Shown piece after piece: positions 1 to 8,145 of a stretch of 64,000 nt of DNA. Position numbers and translations under genes: made by a program. Every line of letters begins with the position of its first letter. Positions within the stretch are counted from its first letter, which is position 1. This stretch comes from Desulfobulbaceae bacterium. GTDB lineage: Bacteria; Desulfobacterota; Desulfobulbia; Desulfobulbales; Desulfocapsaceae. The stretch is from the NCBI GenBank assembly GCA_024640625.1, contig JAHEER010000013.1:1-64000 (forward strand). Direction: 5' to 3'. Under the pieces are notes generated by a model. The model was given only the letters and a program-made list of their open reading frames with translations, searched no databases and was not told the DNA's origin.

Positions 1-1317
1 CCCGCCAGCGGCCATGGTGAGGGCCCGCTCCATCTCGTTTTCGAGTTCCCGGACGTTTCCCGGCCAGTCATAGCGCATCAACAGATCCAGGGTCTGGGGA
101 GTGACCTGGGGCATCGGCTTGTGGTACCTGGTGCTGAATTTTTCCAGAAAATGGTTGGCCAGGGCAAGGATGTCGTCCTTGCGCTCGCGCAGCGGCGGCG
201 GGGTAATCTGGAAGACGTTGATGCGGTAGTAGAGGTCTTCCCTGAACCTGCCCTTGCTGCTTTCCTCTGCCAGGTTGCGGTTGGTCGAGGCGATGAGCCG
301 GACATCGACCTGCACGGTCTTGTGGCCGCCCACCGGTCGAAACTGCCCTTCCTGGAGCACGCGGAGGAGCTTGACCTGCATGGGCAGCGGCATTTCCCCG
401 ATTTCATCGAGGAAGATCGTGCCCCCGTCGGCCAGCTCGAATAACCCTTTCTTGTCGGCCACGGCGCCGGTAAAGGCGCCGCGGACATGGCCGAAGAGCT
501 CGCTCTCCAGCAGGGTCTCGGGCAGTGCCGCGCAATTTTCGGCAATAAACGGCCTGTCTTTCAGCGGCCCGTTGAAATGGATGATCTTGGCGATAAGTTC
601 TTTGCCGGTCCCGGTCTCTCCCTGAATCAGCACCGTGGTCGGCACATCGATCACCTTCTGCATGAGCCAGAAAAGCCGGCGCATCGGCGGACTCGAGCCG
701 ATTATCTCCTTGAAGCCGGTTTCCGCCTGCACCTGCGAAAGCAGCATCTGTTTCTGGCGTTCGAGGGCTTCGAGATGGTCGGACAACTCACCATAGAGCT
801 GGGCGTTTTCCAGGCTGACGGAAATATTGTTGGAGAGGATCTCAAGAAGGGTACGGTCTTTTTCGGTAAAATCGCCGCTGGTTTTGTTCAGGGCATAGAA
901 CACACCGAGGAATCCTTTTCTCGATTTGAGCGGCACGCAGATCATCGAGCGGGTGACAAAATCCGAACTGTCAGCCTTGATGTTGAAAACCCGTTCATCT
1001 TTTTCCACGTCGTTGACCATGACCGACTCGCCGAGCTCCCGCACCTTGCCGGCGATACCTTGATCATCGGGAAAGCGGAAGGTGGGCGGCTGCGGTTGAA
1101 GAGGCTGGGATTCGTGTTCGATGGTTCGGTAGAAATAGAACTCCTTGGTGGCGGGGTCGTGCAGGGCTATCGAGGCGCCCTCGATGACGAAGATCGGTTT
1201 GATCTTGGTAAATATCACTCCCAGCATCTCACCGAGGTCCTTAGTGCGGTGGAAAGAGGCGATCACATCGCCAAAGACCGACAGCTCTTGTTCGGTAAGA
1301 AAAAATTCGTTGGCCAT
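1..1317 (-). CDS. Sigma-54-dependent activator with GAF sensor domain (3' end cut by window edge)
   Basis: I translated the minus strand by hand: 439 codons run from ATG at 1317 to the window edge with no stop. The N-terminal ~170 residues look like a GAF sensor domain. The AAA+ domain then shows Walker A GETGTGKE, the sigma-54-contacting GAFTGA loop, Walker B GGTIFLDEIGE, the arginine-finger region (FREDLYYRINVF) and WPGNVRELE. The C-terminal DNA-binding domain lies outside the window. There is no receiver domain, so it probably responds to a ligand or redox cue through GAF, as FhlA and NorR do. It is transcribed away from a small gene whose promoter matches sigma-54 consensus (1532-1547), so it is the obvious candidate regulator of that gene; this link is inferred. 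Confidence 0.93.
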   Translation of the reverse strand, partial: MANEFFLTEQELSVFGDVIASFHRTKDLGEMLGVIFTKIKPIFVIEGASIALHDPATKEFYFYRTIEHESQPLQPQPPTFRFPDDQGIAGKVRELGESVMVNDVEKDERVFNIKADSSDFVTRSMICVPLKSRKGFLGVFYALNKTSGDFTEKDRTLLEILSNNISVSLENAQLYGELSDHLEALERQKQMLLSQVQAETGFKEIIGSSPPMRRLFWLMQKVIDVPTTVLIQGETGTGKELIAKIIHFNGPLKDRPFIAENCAALPETLLESELFGHVRGAFTGAVADKKGLFELADGGTIFLDEIGEMPLPMQVKLLRVLQEGQFRPVGGHKTVQVDVRLIASTNRNLAEESSKGRFREDLYYRINVFQITPPPLRERKDDILALANHFLEKFSTRYHKPMPQVTPQTLDLLMRYDWPGNVRELENEMERALTMAAGG

Positions 1318-1531
1318 GGTGCTCCCCCGGCAGAACAGGTCAACGTGCAGAAAGAAGACAAAGTGTAAATATTATTTACGCCATTTGGGTACAAATGTCC
1401 ATGTCCTTTACATAGGTTGATATATTTGACCTTTCTGCATCCGAACAAGAGTTTTGTACATGAATTATTTAAATAGTAAAAACAAATATATAGATAATTA
1501 TTACCTATACAGTTTGAGGGGTAGGCGAACC

Positions 1532-1547
1532 TGGCATATTCCTGGCA
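1532..1547 (+). promoter_or_regulatory. Sigma-54 (-24/-12) promoter
   Basis: TGGCATATTCCTGGCA places the invariant GG (-24) and GC (-12) exactly 12 bases apart, as in TGGCACG-N4-TTGCW; the one -12 departure is G for the second T. It faces the small gene at 1666, giving a leader of about 110 bases. A nearly identical site occurs at 6223. Confidence 0.7.
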
Positions 1548-1665
1548 ATGCAGAGAAGCAAGAAAGGTTAGGGGCAGCTCAACAGAGCGTTCTTCTGAAA
1601 TCGATGAACGAGACACATATTGGCAACCGCAACGGTGGTCGAAAATTATCGAAGGGGGTACTAAA

Positions 1666-1839
1666 ATGACTGGACTGGATCAACTCATTGTCGCCTTATG
1701 GTTTCTGCCTGTAGCTCTTTTTATCGTTCTTCCTCTGTGCATAGCCTGTGCCTGGGGACTCATCTCTGTTGTGGTCAGTCAGTTTCGTCAGGCCTCTTCT
1801 CAGCAGGTAACGCTGACGGCCGAGCCAGCAGCAGGATAA
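1666..1839 (+). CDS. Small single-pass membrane protein (57 aa)
   Basis: The product starts MTGLDQLIVALWFLPVALF and is hydrophobic over about residues 5-38, followed by a short polar tail ending TAEPAAG. The start is set by a strong GAAGGGGG ribosome-binding site seven bases upstream of ATG. No family is recognised. It lies downstream of a sigma-54 promoter and next to a divergently transcribed sigma-54 activator, so it is probably an induced small membrane protein. The overlapping frame from 1698 has no such start signal and is rejected. Confidence 0.6.
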   Translation: MTGLDQLIVALWFLPVALFIVLPLCIACAWGLISVVVSQFRQASSQQVTLTAEPAAG

Positions 1840-1907
1840 CACTTCCAAACGGCGGGGACAGCCGGCCCGGTGCCGACTGCTCCCTGACCGGAATTACCTT
1901 CCTTCCG

Positions 1908-1984
1908 GCTAGAAAATCTCTGGGATATCGCCATATCAACCGTTTTCTAGCTTGTGAGAGGGTTGACTCCCTTCAGCCCTCTCA
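1908..1984 (+). other. Two consecutive perfect stem-loops between genes
   Basis: A 9-bp inverted repeat (GCTAGAAAA 1908-1916 / TTTTCTAGC 1943-1951) is followed at once by an 8-bp one (TGAGAGGG 1955-1962 / CCCTCTCA 1977-1984). No T-run follows, so it is not a standard intrinsic terminator. It may be an RNA processing, attenuation or protein-binding structure between the small membrane protein and the hydrolase gene. Confidence 0.45.
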
Positions 1985-2000
1985 TTACCTATGACTACAG

Positions 2001-2966
2001 TTGCATACTTTGCAGGCGCTCAATTCCGCCAGACAAAAATCTTCTTACCCCAGTGCGACCTTTATGAAAGATACTGATCACGTAGTCATTAATTACTTGC
2101 CAGATTCAGAGGTTTCAGCCCGTCTGGAGTGGACCATGATCAACGTCAACGACGCGGGGCAGCAGGGCGACGCTCATGTGATCAGGGTAGGCAATGGGAT
2201 CCATGTGCTCATCGATGCCGGCCCGCAGGAGCTGGCGCAAACCTCGCTTGTGCCTTTTTTGGCAGAGCACCACATCACCTCTCTCGATCTGGTTTTTATC
2301 AGTCATGCCCACAGCGATCACTACGGGGGCCTCGATGCGCTGCTGGATCACGATGTCGAGATAAAAAAGCTCTATTTCAACCTTCCCGACCGGCAGCGGT
2401 GCGAACGTGAAATACCGTGGGGCTGCGACTACCAGGATGTGCAGCGTATCCGCACGCGTCTGGAGTCCGGGGGAATCGAACTCAGAGAGGGAAAAACGGG
2501 GATGCGCTGGCAGCTCGGCGAGAACAGCAGTCTGAAAATCCTTTATGCGTTCGATGGGGAGACTCCTCCAACTGACAGGGCCGACATCAACGATACGTCG
2601 CTGATCATGAAGCTTATCCATGACGGCTTTAGCTCTTTATTCACCGGTGATCTCAACGAGGATATCGGTGGCTACCTGGCTGCTCACTCGGACTATCTCT
2701 CAGCCGACCTGCTGAAGATACCGCATCACGGCATAGAGCCGGTGGTCCCCGAACTGTTTCTTGAAAAGGTTGCTCCCCGCTGGGGGCTGGTGTCGACACC
2801 CGAGAGTTTTTGGCGGGGTGAAGAAAGTGCCAGGGTCAGGAACTGGTTCAGCCGGCATGACATCCCAGTCTTCGTCAGTGGAATCTCAGGCAATGTCAGC
2901 GTGCTCATCGAAAATGGCGAACTGAAGATTCGGTCAGACCTTGCCGAAAGCGACCATCAGAATTAA
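2001..2966 (+). CDS. Metallo-beta-lactamase-fold hydrolase, ComEC C-terminal-domain type
   Basis: Metal-binding motif HAHSDHYGG is near residue 101, followed by DINDTSL, FTGDL and IPHHG. This order is that of the stand-alone MBL domain found at the C-terminus of the DNA-uptake protein ComEC and in related nucleases or phosphodiesterases. No ComEC membrane channel and no signal peptide are visible, so it should be cytoplasmic. The 5' end is uncertain: the longest frame uses TTG at 2001, and an in-frame ATG lies at 2064 without a good ribosome-binding site. Substrate is unknown. A second, exported member of the same family lies at 13084-13968. Confidence 0.8.
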   Translation: MHTLQALNSARQKSSYPSATFMKDTDHVVINYLPDSEVSARLEWTMINVNDAGQQGDAHVIRVGNGIHVLIDAGPQELAQTSLVPFLAEHHITSLDLVFISHAHSDHYGGLDALLDHDVEIKKLYFNLPDRQRCEREIPWGCDYQDVQRIRTRLESGGIELREGKTGMRWQLGENSSLKILYAFDGETPPTDRADINDTSLIMKLIHDGFSSLFTGDLNEDIGGYLAAHSDYLSADLLKIPHHGIEPVVPELFLEKVAPRWGLVSTPESFWRGEESARVRNWFSRHDIPVFVSGISGNVSVLIENGELKIRSDLAESDHQN

Positions 2967-3045
2967 AGATTGATAGAGCACGATCTTTTGCTGTTCACAT
3001 CCACTGTATCGGGCCCTGGCCTGACGCTCGCTAATGAGGGCTACC

Positions 3046-4182
3046 ATGACCATACCAGCACTGACCCCTCAGGGGTGTGTCGACCGGCGCACCCACCTTG
3101 CCCACACGTTCGACGGCGATCTAATTATCATCTCCAACCCGAGAAATCTATACTATTACGCAGGGTTCCTCACACCTTTTCCGTCCCTGTCCCAATGGGG
3201 GCCGGCCTACCTTCTGTTCGAACCGAACGAGGGGGAGACCACGCTGCTCTGTCACAATTTCGCCGAAGAAGCGGCCGATAAGGCCTATACCGACGACCTG
3301 GAAATCTGGGGCTGGTACGACGGTCTCAAGAACCCGGATCAGGAAATTTTCTCCCAGGGAGCCAGAGTCCTTGGTGAATTCATCGGGTCGCGCTACCGAT
3401 CGGCCCGCATCGGTATCGAGGTCGGTTCCTTTCCCCTGATTCCCGAGGTAAATTCCAGCCAATGTACTGATCTGTCGCCCTCTATCGGGCGGCAGCGGCG
3501 CGCCAAGTATCCGGACGAACTGGCCTGCATACGCACCGTCCAGGAGGCGGCACTGGCCGGTCATCAGGCGGCCCGCCGGGAGATCCGGCCCGGCCTCAGC
3601 GAAATAGAGCTGTTCAACCTGATCTGCGCAGCCGTGACCGAGGCGGCAGCAGCGCCGGCCATGCTCATCGGCGACATTATCAGTGGGCCGCGCACCCTCG
3701 AGATCTCGGGAGGTCCCACCAAAAGGGTCCTGGAACAGGGTGATACGGTAATACTCGATCTCAGCCCGATGGTGGCAGGGTACCGGGCCGACTACACGGC
3801 GACGCTTCTGGTCGACACGGAACCCGATCAGCATCAGATAGATCTGGAAAAGGGTCTGCATGAGGCCCTGCAGGCTGGCAGGGAACTCCTGGAACCCGGC
3901 ACGGGGGCAGCGGATGTCTATCGGGCCGTAAAAGCGTGCATGGACCGTCATGGTTTTGGTGACAGCTTCTCCCACCACGCCGGCCACGGCCTCGGGCTTG
4001 GTCATCCTGAGGCTCCTTTTTTCGTTCCTGAAAGTGATGAGGAATTGGTCGCCGGCGATGTGGTGACCCTGGAACCGGGGTGCTACGAGCCAGGCTGTGC
4101 CGGACGCATCGAGCATGTTTTTCTGATCACCGAAAGCGGTGCCGAGCAGTTGACCCACCACGATACTCGCTTTACTGTGTAA
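3046..4182 (+). CDS. M24B metallopeptidase, Xaa-Pro aminopeptidase-like
   Basis: The two-domain layout is creatinase-type: an N-terminal domain (~residues 1-150) and a C-terminal pita-bread catalytic domain. The expected metal ligands are visible: Asp in ILDLSPMVAGYRADYTATL (two Asp), His in HHAGHGLGLGHPEAPFF, Glu in VTLEPGCYEPG and Glu in GRIEHVFLITE. The family removes N-terminal residues preceding proline or hydrolyses Xaa-Pro dipeptides. ATG 3046 is preferred because GAGGG lies five bases upstream; ATG 3034 is also in frame. No signal peptide, so cytoplasmic. Confidence 0.88.
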   Translation: MTIPALTPQGCVDRRTHLAHTFDGDLIIISNPRNLYYYAGFLTPFPSLSQWGPAYLLFEPNEGETTLLCHNFAEEAADKAYTDDLEIWGWYDGLKNPDQEIFSQGARVLGEFIGSRYRSARIGIEVGSFPLIPEVNSSQCTDLSPSIGRQRRAKYPDELACIRTVQEAALAGHQAARREIRPGLSEIELFNLICAAVTEAAAAPAMLIGDIISGPRTLEISGGPTKRVLEQGDTVILDLSPMVAGYRADYTATLLVDTEPDQHQIDLEKGLHEALQAGRELLEPGTGAADVYRAVKACMDRHGFGDSFSHHAGHGLGLGHPEAPFFVPESDEELVAGDVVTLEPGCYEPGCAGRIEHVFLITESGAEQLTHHDTRFTV

Positions 4183-4252
4183 ACGCTGTGATCTGGAACC
4201 TCAGACGGCTCTTTGAGCTTTACCGGAGAATCAAATTATCGATGGGAATAGA

Positions 4253-4600
4253 ATGAAACTCAATGACCCCTTCGGGCGTATGGAGCGGCGGCATCAGGTG
4301 GGCTATGAAGCGCTGCGCGATTCCCTGAACCGTAACAATATCGACACGGTGGAAGGGGCCCGGAAAATCATCAGGGATACCAAGATGCGGGCCGCGAAAT
4401 TTGTCGCCGGCGCCGGTGCCGCACTGCTGCTGACCTATCTTCTGATGCCCAGCTTTCTGGTCGGCGTTGGCGCCGTGGTTGTGCTGACCGGGGCCTGGGT
4501 GATTACCTGGGCCATCAATGGTGAGCGCTACGTCACCCGCTTTATCAAAGAGGAACTGTCCGGCGGCAGGCCGCAATCTGACCAGACCGGGACAACCTAA
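4253..4600 (+). CDS. Small membrane protein of unknown function (115 aa)
   Basis: The N-terminal ~45 residues are polar and rich in Arg and Asp. A hydrophobic hairpin of about residues 46-85 follows (AGAGAALLLTYLLMPSFLVG, then VGAVVVLTGAWVITWAING), suggesting two short membrane helices, and then a polar tail. It lies about 70 bases downstream of the peptidase on the same strand and may be co-transcribed. No family recognised. Confidence 0.65.
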   Translation: MKLNDPFGRMERRHQVGYEALRDSLNRNNIDTVEGARKIIRDTKMRAAKFVAGAGAALLLTYLLMPSFLVGVGAVVVLTGAWVITWAINGERYVTRFIKEELSGGRPQSDQTGTT

Positions 4601-4619
4601 CCGCGAATTTCGCCGAAAC

Positions 4620-4988
4620 TCACTGCCCCGCTTTGATCAGCCGCGGCGCCCAGAACATCATTCCTTCCCGCTCGTACTCCTCCTGAAACTGATCTCCGGA
4701 CCACTTCTTGACCTGATCGAGATAGCCGTGTCGCATGACCTTGAAGGTGATGGTATCGGCTTTGTCAAAGGATGAGGAGTGTATCTGGGTGACCCCCTGA
4801 TACGGGGTGACGCCGAGGTAAATCCAGGGAGGATCGTCGGAGCGATAATCATCTGCGACTCGGTAGACGATGTGGGATCCTTCCGGATCGGTGTGGATCT
4901 TGATTTTTACCGCCTCTTTTGAAGCGCAGGAGCTGAGCAGTAAGGCTGCTGCAGCAAACCATGTGAGAATTTGAACGTGGTTTTTCAT
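4620..4988 (-). CDS. Small lipoprotein, PEGA-like
   Basis: A type II signal peptide ends in lipobox LLSSC at about residue 20, so the mature protein is a lipid-anchored envelope protein of about 100 residues. The mature part begins VKIKIHTDPEGSHIVYRV and resembles a PEGA-type beta fold (TDPEGS, then GVTPYQG). Its partner upstream at 5022-5372 is a similar-sized lipoprotein with the related TPEGAEI motif, 33 bases away on the same strand. The two are probably an operon and possibly old paralogues. Confidence 0.75.
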   Translation of the reverse strand: MKNHVQILTWFAAAALLLSSCASKEAVKIKIHTDPEGSHIVYRVADDYRSDDPPWIYLGVTPYQGVTQIHSSSFDKADTITFKVMRHGYLDQVKKWSGDQFQEEYEREGMMFWAPRLIKAGQ

Positions 4989-5021
4989 GGGGCTACCATA
5001 GTCTTGAATTGGCGCTCGGAG

Positions 5022-5372
5022 TTACTCTTTTTCCAGTTCGCTGTGCACGTCAATGGCCTGGGCCCGGGCTTTGGCCTCGGTTTTGTGCCGTCGGTTGATC
5101 CAGAAGGAGGTGATGGAGTAATGATACCCGTCCTTCTGGAGCTGTACGGTGATCTTCTCTGATTTTTCTCCTCGCCAGACCACCTGCGCGGGTGTACGGC
5201 CCAGGTTGGTGTTGTCCTTGAGGTTGATAATTTCAGCCCCTTCCGGCGTGCTGTTGATATTGGCGGCCCCATATTTGGTACCGCCGGCGCAGCCGGCTAC
5301 CAGCAGCATCAGCGCAGCGGCCAGTAGGGCCGGCGTTAATGGTGCAGCGATTCCATTCGTTTTTCTTTTCAT
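5022..5372 (-). CDS. PEGA-domain lipoprotein
   Basis: Lys/Arg-rich n-region, hydrophobic stretch ALLAAALMLLVAGC with the lipobox Cys, then a PEGA-type domain (NINSTPEGAEI ... LGRTPAQV ... LQKDGYHY). PEGA domains are small beta-sandwich modules found on bacterial surfaces. ATG 5372 is chosen over an upstream in-frame TTG at 5387. It is the first gene of a two-gene lipoprotein unit and lies just downstream of tRNA-Arg on the same strand. Confidence 0.75.
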   Translation of the reverse strand: MKRKTNGIAAPLTPALLAAALMLLVAGCAGGTKYGAANINSTPEGAEIINLKDNTNLGRTPAQVVWRGEKSEKITVQLQKDGYHYSITSFWINRRHKTEAKARAQAIDVHSELEKE

Positions 5373-5446
5373 GGCGAAATCTTTCAATGGTGTGGGTTTA
5401 AGATACGCATCGGTTGATCAGCAGCGGGGGTGCTTCCCGGATCTGC

Positions 5447-5523
5447 TGGCGCGCCCGGAGGGATTCGAACCCCCGACACCCAGGTTCGAAGCCTGGTGCT
5501 CTATCCAGCTGAGCTACGGGCAC
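5447..5523 (-). tRNA. tRNA-Arg (anticodon TCG)
   Basis: The reverse complement folds as a full cloverleaf: acceptor GTGCCCG/CGGGCGC with one wobble, D-arm GCTC...GAGC, anticodon stem CCAGG/CCTGG with loop CTTCGAA (anticodon TCG, reading CGA), and T-arm containing GGTTCGAATCC. The 3' CCA is encoded. 77 bases. Confidence 0.95.
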
Positions 5524-5932
5524 GCGGTTACGTACGGCGTTGTCTTACCAGTAGTTATATCATGTGTCAAGGCAAGGGTAAAACTCGATAAGTGAAATAT
5601 CTTCTCGATCTGTTGCTGTCAGCCATAAAATATTTTGACTGGCCGAAACGAGGTGATCCTGCACTGCGGTTTTCCTCAATGTCATCCCTTAGGAAATTGT
5701 TAACACTGTGTAATTGACCGAATTGTTGTAGTTAAAAGGCTATTTAAATTCTGCAGTCTTGTCCTGGAATTAGCTCAATTTTTCAGTAAAATTACCTACA
5801 ATGTGGTAAGCCATCGGCCGATTGTCGGGAGAAGATCGATAAATTATAAGATGATGGCACGCATCTTGATAGAAAATGTTTACTGGCGAGCATGTCCTTG
5901 TTCCTGCAAAAAACTTCGACACGCTGCCTGTG
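5524..5932. other. AT-rich intergenic region
   Basis: No convincing coding frame is present. The 110-codon minus frame over 5770-6102 reads through a terminator hairpin and has no ribosome-binding site. The stretch just before the terminator at 5933 may be the body of a small plus-strand RNA. Confidence 0.4.
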
Positions 5933-5979
5933 CAGAGACCGGTTGAGTCTGGGTACCTCCGCCGGTCTCTGTTTTTTTT
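5933..5979 (+). terminator. Intrinsic terminator, possibly of a small RNA
   Basis: A 10-bp perfect stem CAGAGACCGG (5933-5942) / CCGGTCTCTG (5962-5971) is followed by eight T (5972-5979). The orientation is plus, yet no plus-strand gene ends nearby: the closest plus gene upstream stops at 4600. It may therefore end an unannotated small RNA. Confidence 0.8.
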
Positions 5980-6222
5980 CAGGCTGACCCCCTGAATCTC
6001 ATCGATAAAGCCAGAACCTATTTCTGACCATTCCCTTGACATCTCCTCTTCTGACTGTACACGAAATTTACAGTAGTGGCGCTCCGCTCGGACGCCTTGC
6101 ACAGATCAGGCCCCAGTTTGTTCAGTATTGATCTGAAAATACATTTGTAATCATAAATTATTCATTCATTTTCAATAACCTAACGGCGTCACATTCAAGT
6201 TACCCATACGCCGCTAAAGTTC

Positions 6223-6238
6223 TGGCACGTTCCTGGCA
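6223..6238 (+). promoter_or_regulatory. Sigma-54 (-24/-12) promoter, strong match
   Basis: TGGCACGTTCCTGGCA: the -24 element TGGCACG is perfect, and the GC of -12 is at the required spacing. It shares the extended pattern CTGGCA-N2-TTCCTGGCAAT with the site at 1532. The expected transcript start is near 6249, about 90 bases before the ATG at 6339. Confidence 0.78.
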
Positions 6239-6338
6239 ATCAGATGGTCATATGAGGATGATCGTGCACGGGGGTGTGCGATTTCCGGCCACGTTGCCGG
6301 TCAGGACCATCGGTGACTCAAGTAAGAGGGGGGAGAAA

Positions 6339-6572
6339 ATGAAAAAACACTCACGAAGTAAAAGTCGGTGCGAGGAGGCGATTCTTTTTCACCATCCGGC
6401 TCACGCAACTCAGCTAAGACTGGGGTCATTTTCTATCAAAGGTAAGGCGCGTCCCGCTCTTACGGGCAGATCTCGGCACGACCTTTTCATAGTCAGCGAA
6501 GCCTATCAGGAACCGGGGGGCTGCGACTACATCGAAGAGATTCTGATGCAGAGAGATTACATTATTGATTGA
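6339..6572 (+). CDS. Small sigma-54-controlled protein (77 aa), unknown
   Basis: ATG 6339 follows GAGGGGGGAG at ideal spacing. The in-frame ATG at 6252 would fall at the predicted transcription start and is rejected. The product begins MKKHSRSKSRCEEAI, is basic in its first half and acidic near the end (GGCDYIEEILMQRDYIID). It has no membrane segment, and no family is recognised. It shares promoter type, leader length and a G-rich ribosome-binding site with the small gene at 1666. A hairpin (CCGGC/GCCGG) sits in the leader near 6287-6302. Confidence 0.6.
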   Translation: MKKHSRSKSRCEEAILFHHPAHATQLRLGSFSIKGKARPALTGRSRHDLFIVSEAYQEPGGCDYIEEILMQRDYIID

Positions 6573-6611
6573 CCAGTTATTGGTCTCCCGGTCTTGGATC
6601 GACTGTCTTAT

Positions 6612-7745
6612 TCAATCGGGTTCACACCAGATTTCAAAAATAGTGAGATCATCGTTGGCCAGCGCTTCCCCGCGCCACTTCAGGACAGCCTCAAGAAGTC
6701 CCTTACCGCGAGGCAAGGATCTGCTGGCTGACAAATGTTCGAGCACACGCTGATAGCCGAATTGCTCGACTTTTTCGTTTTCGGCTTCGCTAACACCGTC
6801 TGAAAACAGCAGGAGCGACTCACCGGGATTCAACACCAGTCTGTCTATTTGGTAATCCACCTCCTCCATCACCCCAAGCGAAACACCTTTCAGGTGGGAA
6901 ATCTCCCTGACGTCGGTTCCGCTGGCCAGAACCGGATTTATGTGACCAGCCCTGATCATCTCCACGTCCCTTCTCTCCGGCCAATACTTGAGCAGCAGCA
7001 TGGTGGTAAAGTAGCCTTCGGTCGAGGCCAGCTCATACATGGCTTCATTTACCGCCTGAAGGATGAGGTTGAGGTTCTGGTGAAGTGAGGCTTCGGCCCT
7101 TATTTTAGTAAATACCGCCGCCATGATCAGGGCTGCCGGCACCCCCTTACCGGAGACATCGGCCACATAGGCGAGCACGCTTTTGTCGGCAAAGGTGATC
7201 ACGTCATAGAAGTCGCCTCCAACGTAGGCTGCCGGCTGGGAGACCGCCCAGGTATGGATACCTTCCTCCGGTTTCGGCAGTTCAGGCCAGAACAGTGTCT
7301 GGATTTTCGAAGCGGTTTTCAGCTGGTTCTCCATTAGATCCGATTGGTCGAGAACGGTATCGTGAAGTTCCTTGATTCGCAGCATTGACTTGACCCGGGC
7401 GACCAGTGAACCATGGTCCACCGGTTTGGTCAGATATTCATCCCCTCCAGCTTCGAGTCCGGCTATGACATCTTTGGTATCGGTTTTGGCGGTGACCATA
7501 ATGATCGGCATGAAGGGCAAAAGATCATTGTTCTTGAGCCGTCTGCAGACTTCCAGTCCATCCATCCTGGGCATCATCAGATCGAGCAAAATCAGATCAG
7601 GTAATGACGATTCAGCCAGGTGGAGCCCCGCTTCGCCATCGGTTGCGGTAATTACCCGGTAACCACTGGCCTCGAGACGTACCTGCATGATCTCCAGGCT
7701 CGCCGGGTTGTCTTCTACTATTAGAATTAAGGGTTGCGTTCTCAC
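6612..7745 (-). CDS. Response regulator with PP2C-type phosphatase output (RsbU/SpoIIE family)
   Basis: The receiver domain occupies residues ~5-120: acidic pair E11-D12, phospho-acceptor D55 in LILLDLMMP, conserved Thr in MVTAKT and Lys in LTKPVD. A short linker leads to a PP2C-like Ser/Thr phosphatase (~160-377) with metal-binding signatures GGDFYDV, VADVSGKGVPAAL, LLFSDGVSEAEN and NDDLTIF. Such proteins usually dephosphorylate an anti-sigma-factor antagonist and so switch a partner-based sigma circuit; no STAS or anti-sigma gene lies in this window. It is the last gene of the operon starting at 11893, ten bases after the receiver-only gene. Confidence 0.92.
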   Translation of the reverse strand: MRTQPLILIVEDNPASLEIMQVRLEASGYRVITATDGEAGLHLAESSLPDLILLDLMMPRMDGLEVCRRLKNNDLLPFMPIIMVTAKTDTKDVIAGLEAGGDEYLTKPVDHGSLVARVKSMLRIKELHDTVLDQSDLMENQLKTASKIQTLFWPELPKPEEGIHTWAVSQPAAYVGGDFYDVITFADKSVLAYVADVSGKGVPAALIMAAVFTKIRAEASLHQNLNLILQAVNEAMYELASTEGYFTTMLLLKYWPERRDVEMIRAGHINPVLASGTDVREISHLKGVSLGVMEEVDYQIDRLVLNPGESLLLFSDGVSEAENEKVEQFGYQRVLEHLSASRSLPRGKGLLEAVLKWRGEALANDDLTIFEIWCEPD

Positions 7746-7754
7746 CGGGCACTC

Positions 7755-8135
7755 TCAAGAGGTTTTGCCATTGTTCAGATACTGCTCTATCTTGGCCAGC
7801 AGTTTCCGGGGGCTGAAGGGTTTGGCCACGTAGTCGTCGCAGCCGGCTTCCAAGGCCTTCTGCTCATCACCGCTCAAGGCATAGGATGTCACCGCTATTA
7901 TCGTCACCCCGGCCAGATCCGGCTCCGCTTTTATTCTTCTGGTCGCCTCATAGCCGTCAATACCAGGCAACTGGATGTCCATCAGGATCAAGTCAGGCTT
8001 TTCCCGCCTGGCCGCTTCAACTCCGGCCAGCCCGTCGGTTACCTCGATGAGGTCATAGCCCCTGCTTGTCAGTAAATCTCTTAAAATACGGCGGTTGTCT
8101 TCCTGATCTTCGACCACCAGAATTGATTTGGCCAT
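7755..8135 (-). CDS. Stand-alone receiver (CheY-like response regulator)
   Basis: 126 residues consisting of one receiver domain: VVEDQEDN acidic pair, phospho-Asp in LILMDIQLPGIDG, Thr/Ser in VTSYAL and Lys in VAKPFSP. The start is ATG 8135, with GAGGGGA four bases upstream; longer frames run into the kinase gene. With no output domain it may relay phosphate between the kinase (8146-10152) and the receiver-phosphatase (6612-7745), or act by protein contact. Gene spacing is 10 bases on each side. Confidence 0.92.
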   Translation of the reverse strand: MAKSILVVEDQEDNRRILRDLLTSRGYDLIEVTDGLAGVEAARREKPDLILMDIQLPGIDGYEATRRIKAEPDLAGVTIIAVTSYALSGDEQKALEAGCDDYVAKPFSPRKLLAKIEQYLNNGKTS

Positions 8136-8145
8136 GTCTTCCCCT

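Noticed and set aside
487-1368. Long plus-strand open frame (293 codons)
   Set aside because: It is antisense to the sigma-54 activator, whose motifs are all on the minus strand.
3148-4161. Minus-strand frame of 337 codons
   Set aside because: Shadow of the M24 peptidase; no family pattern.
5770-6102. Minus-strand frame of 110 codons
   Set aside because: It crosses a strong plus-strand terminator hairpin, has no ribosome-binding site and no recognisable protein pattern.
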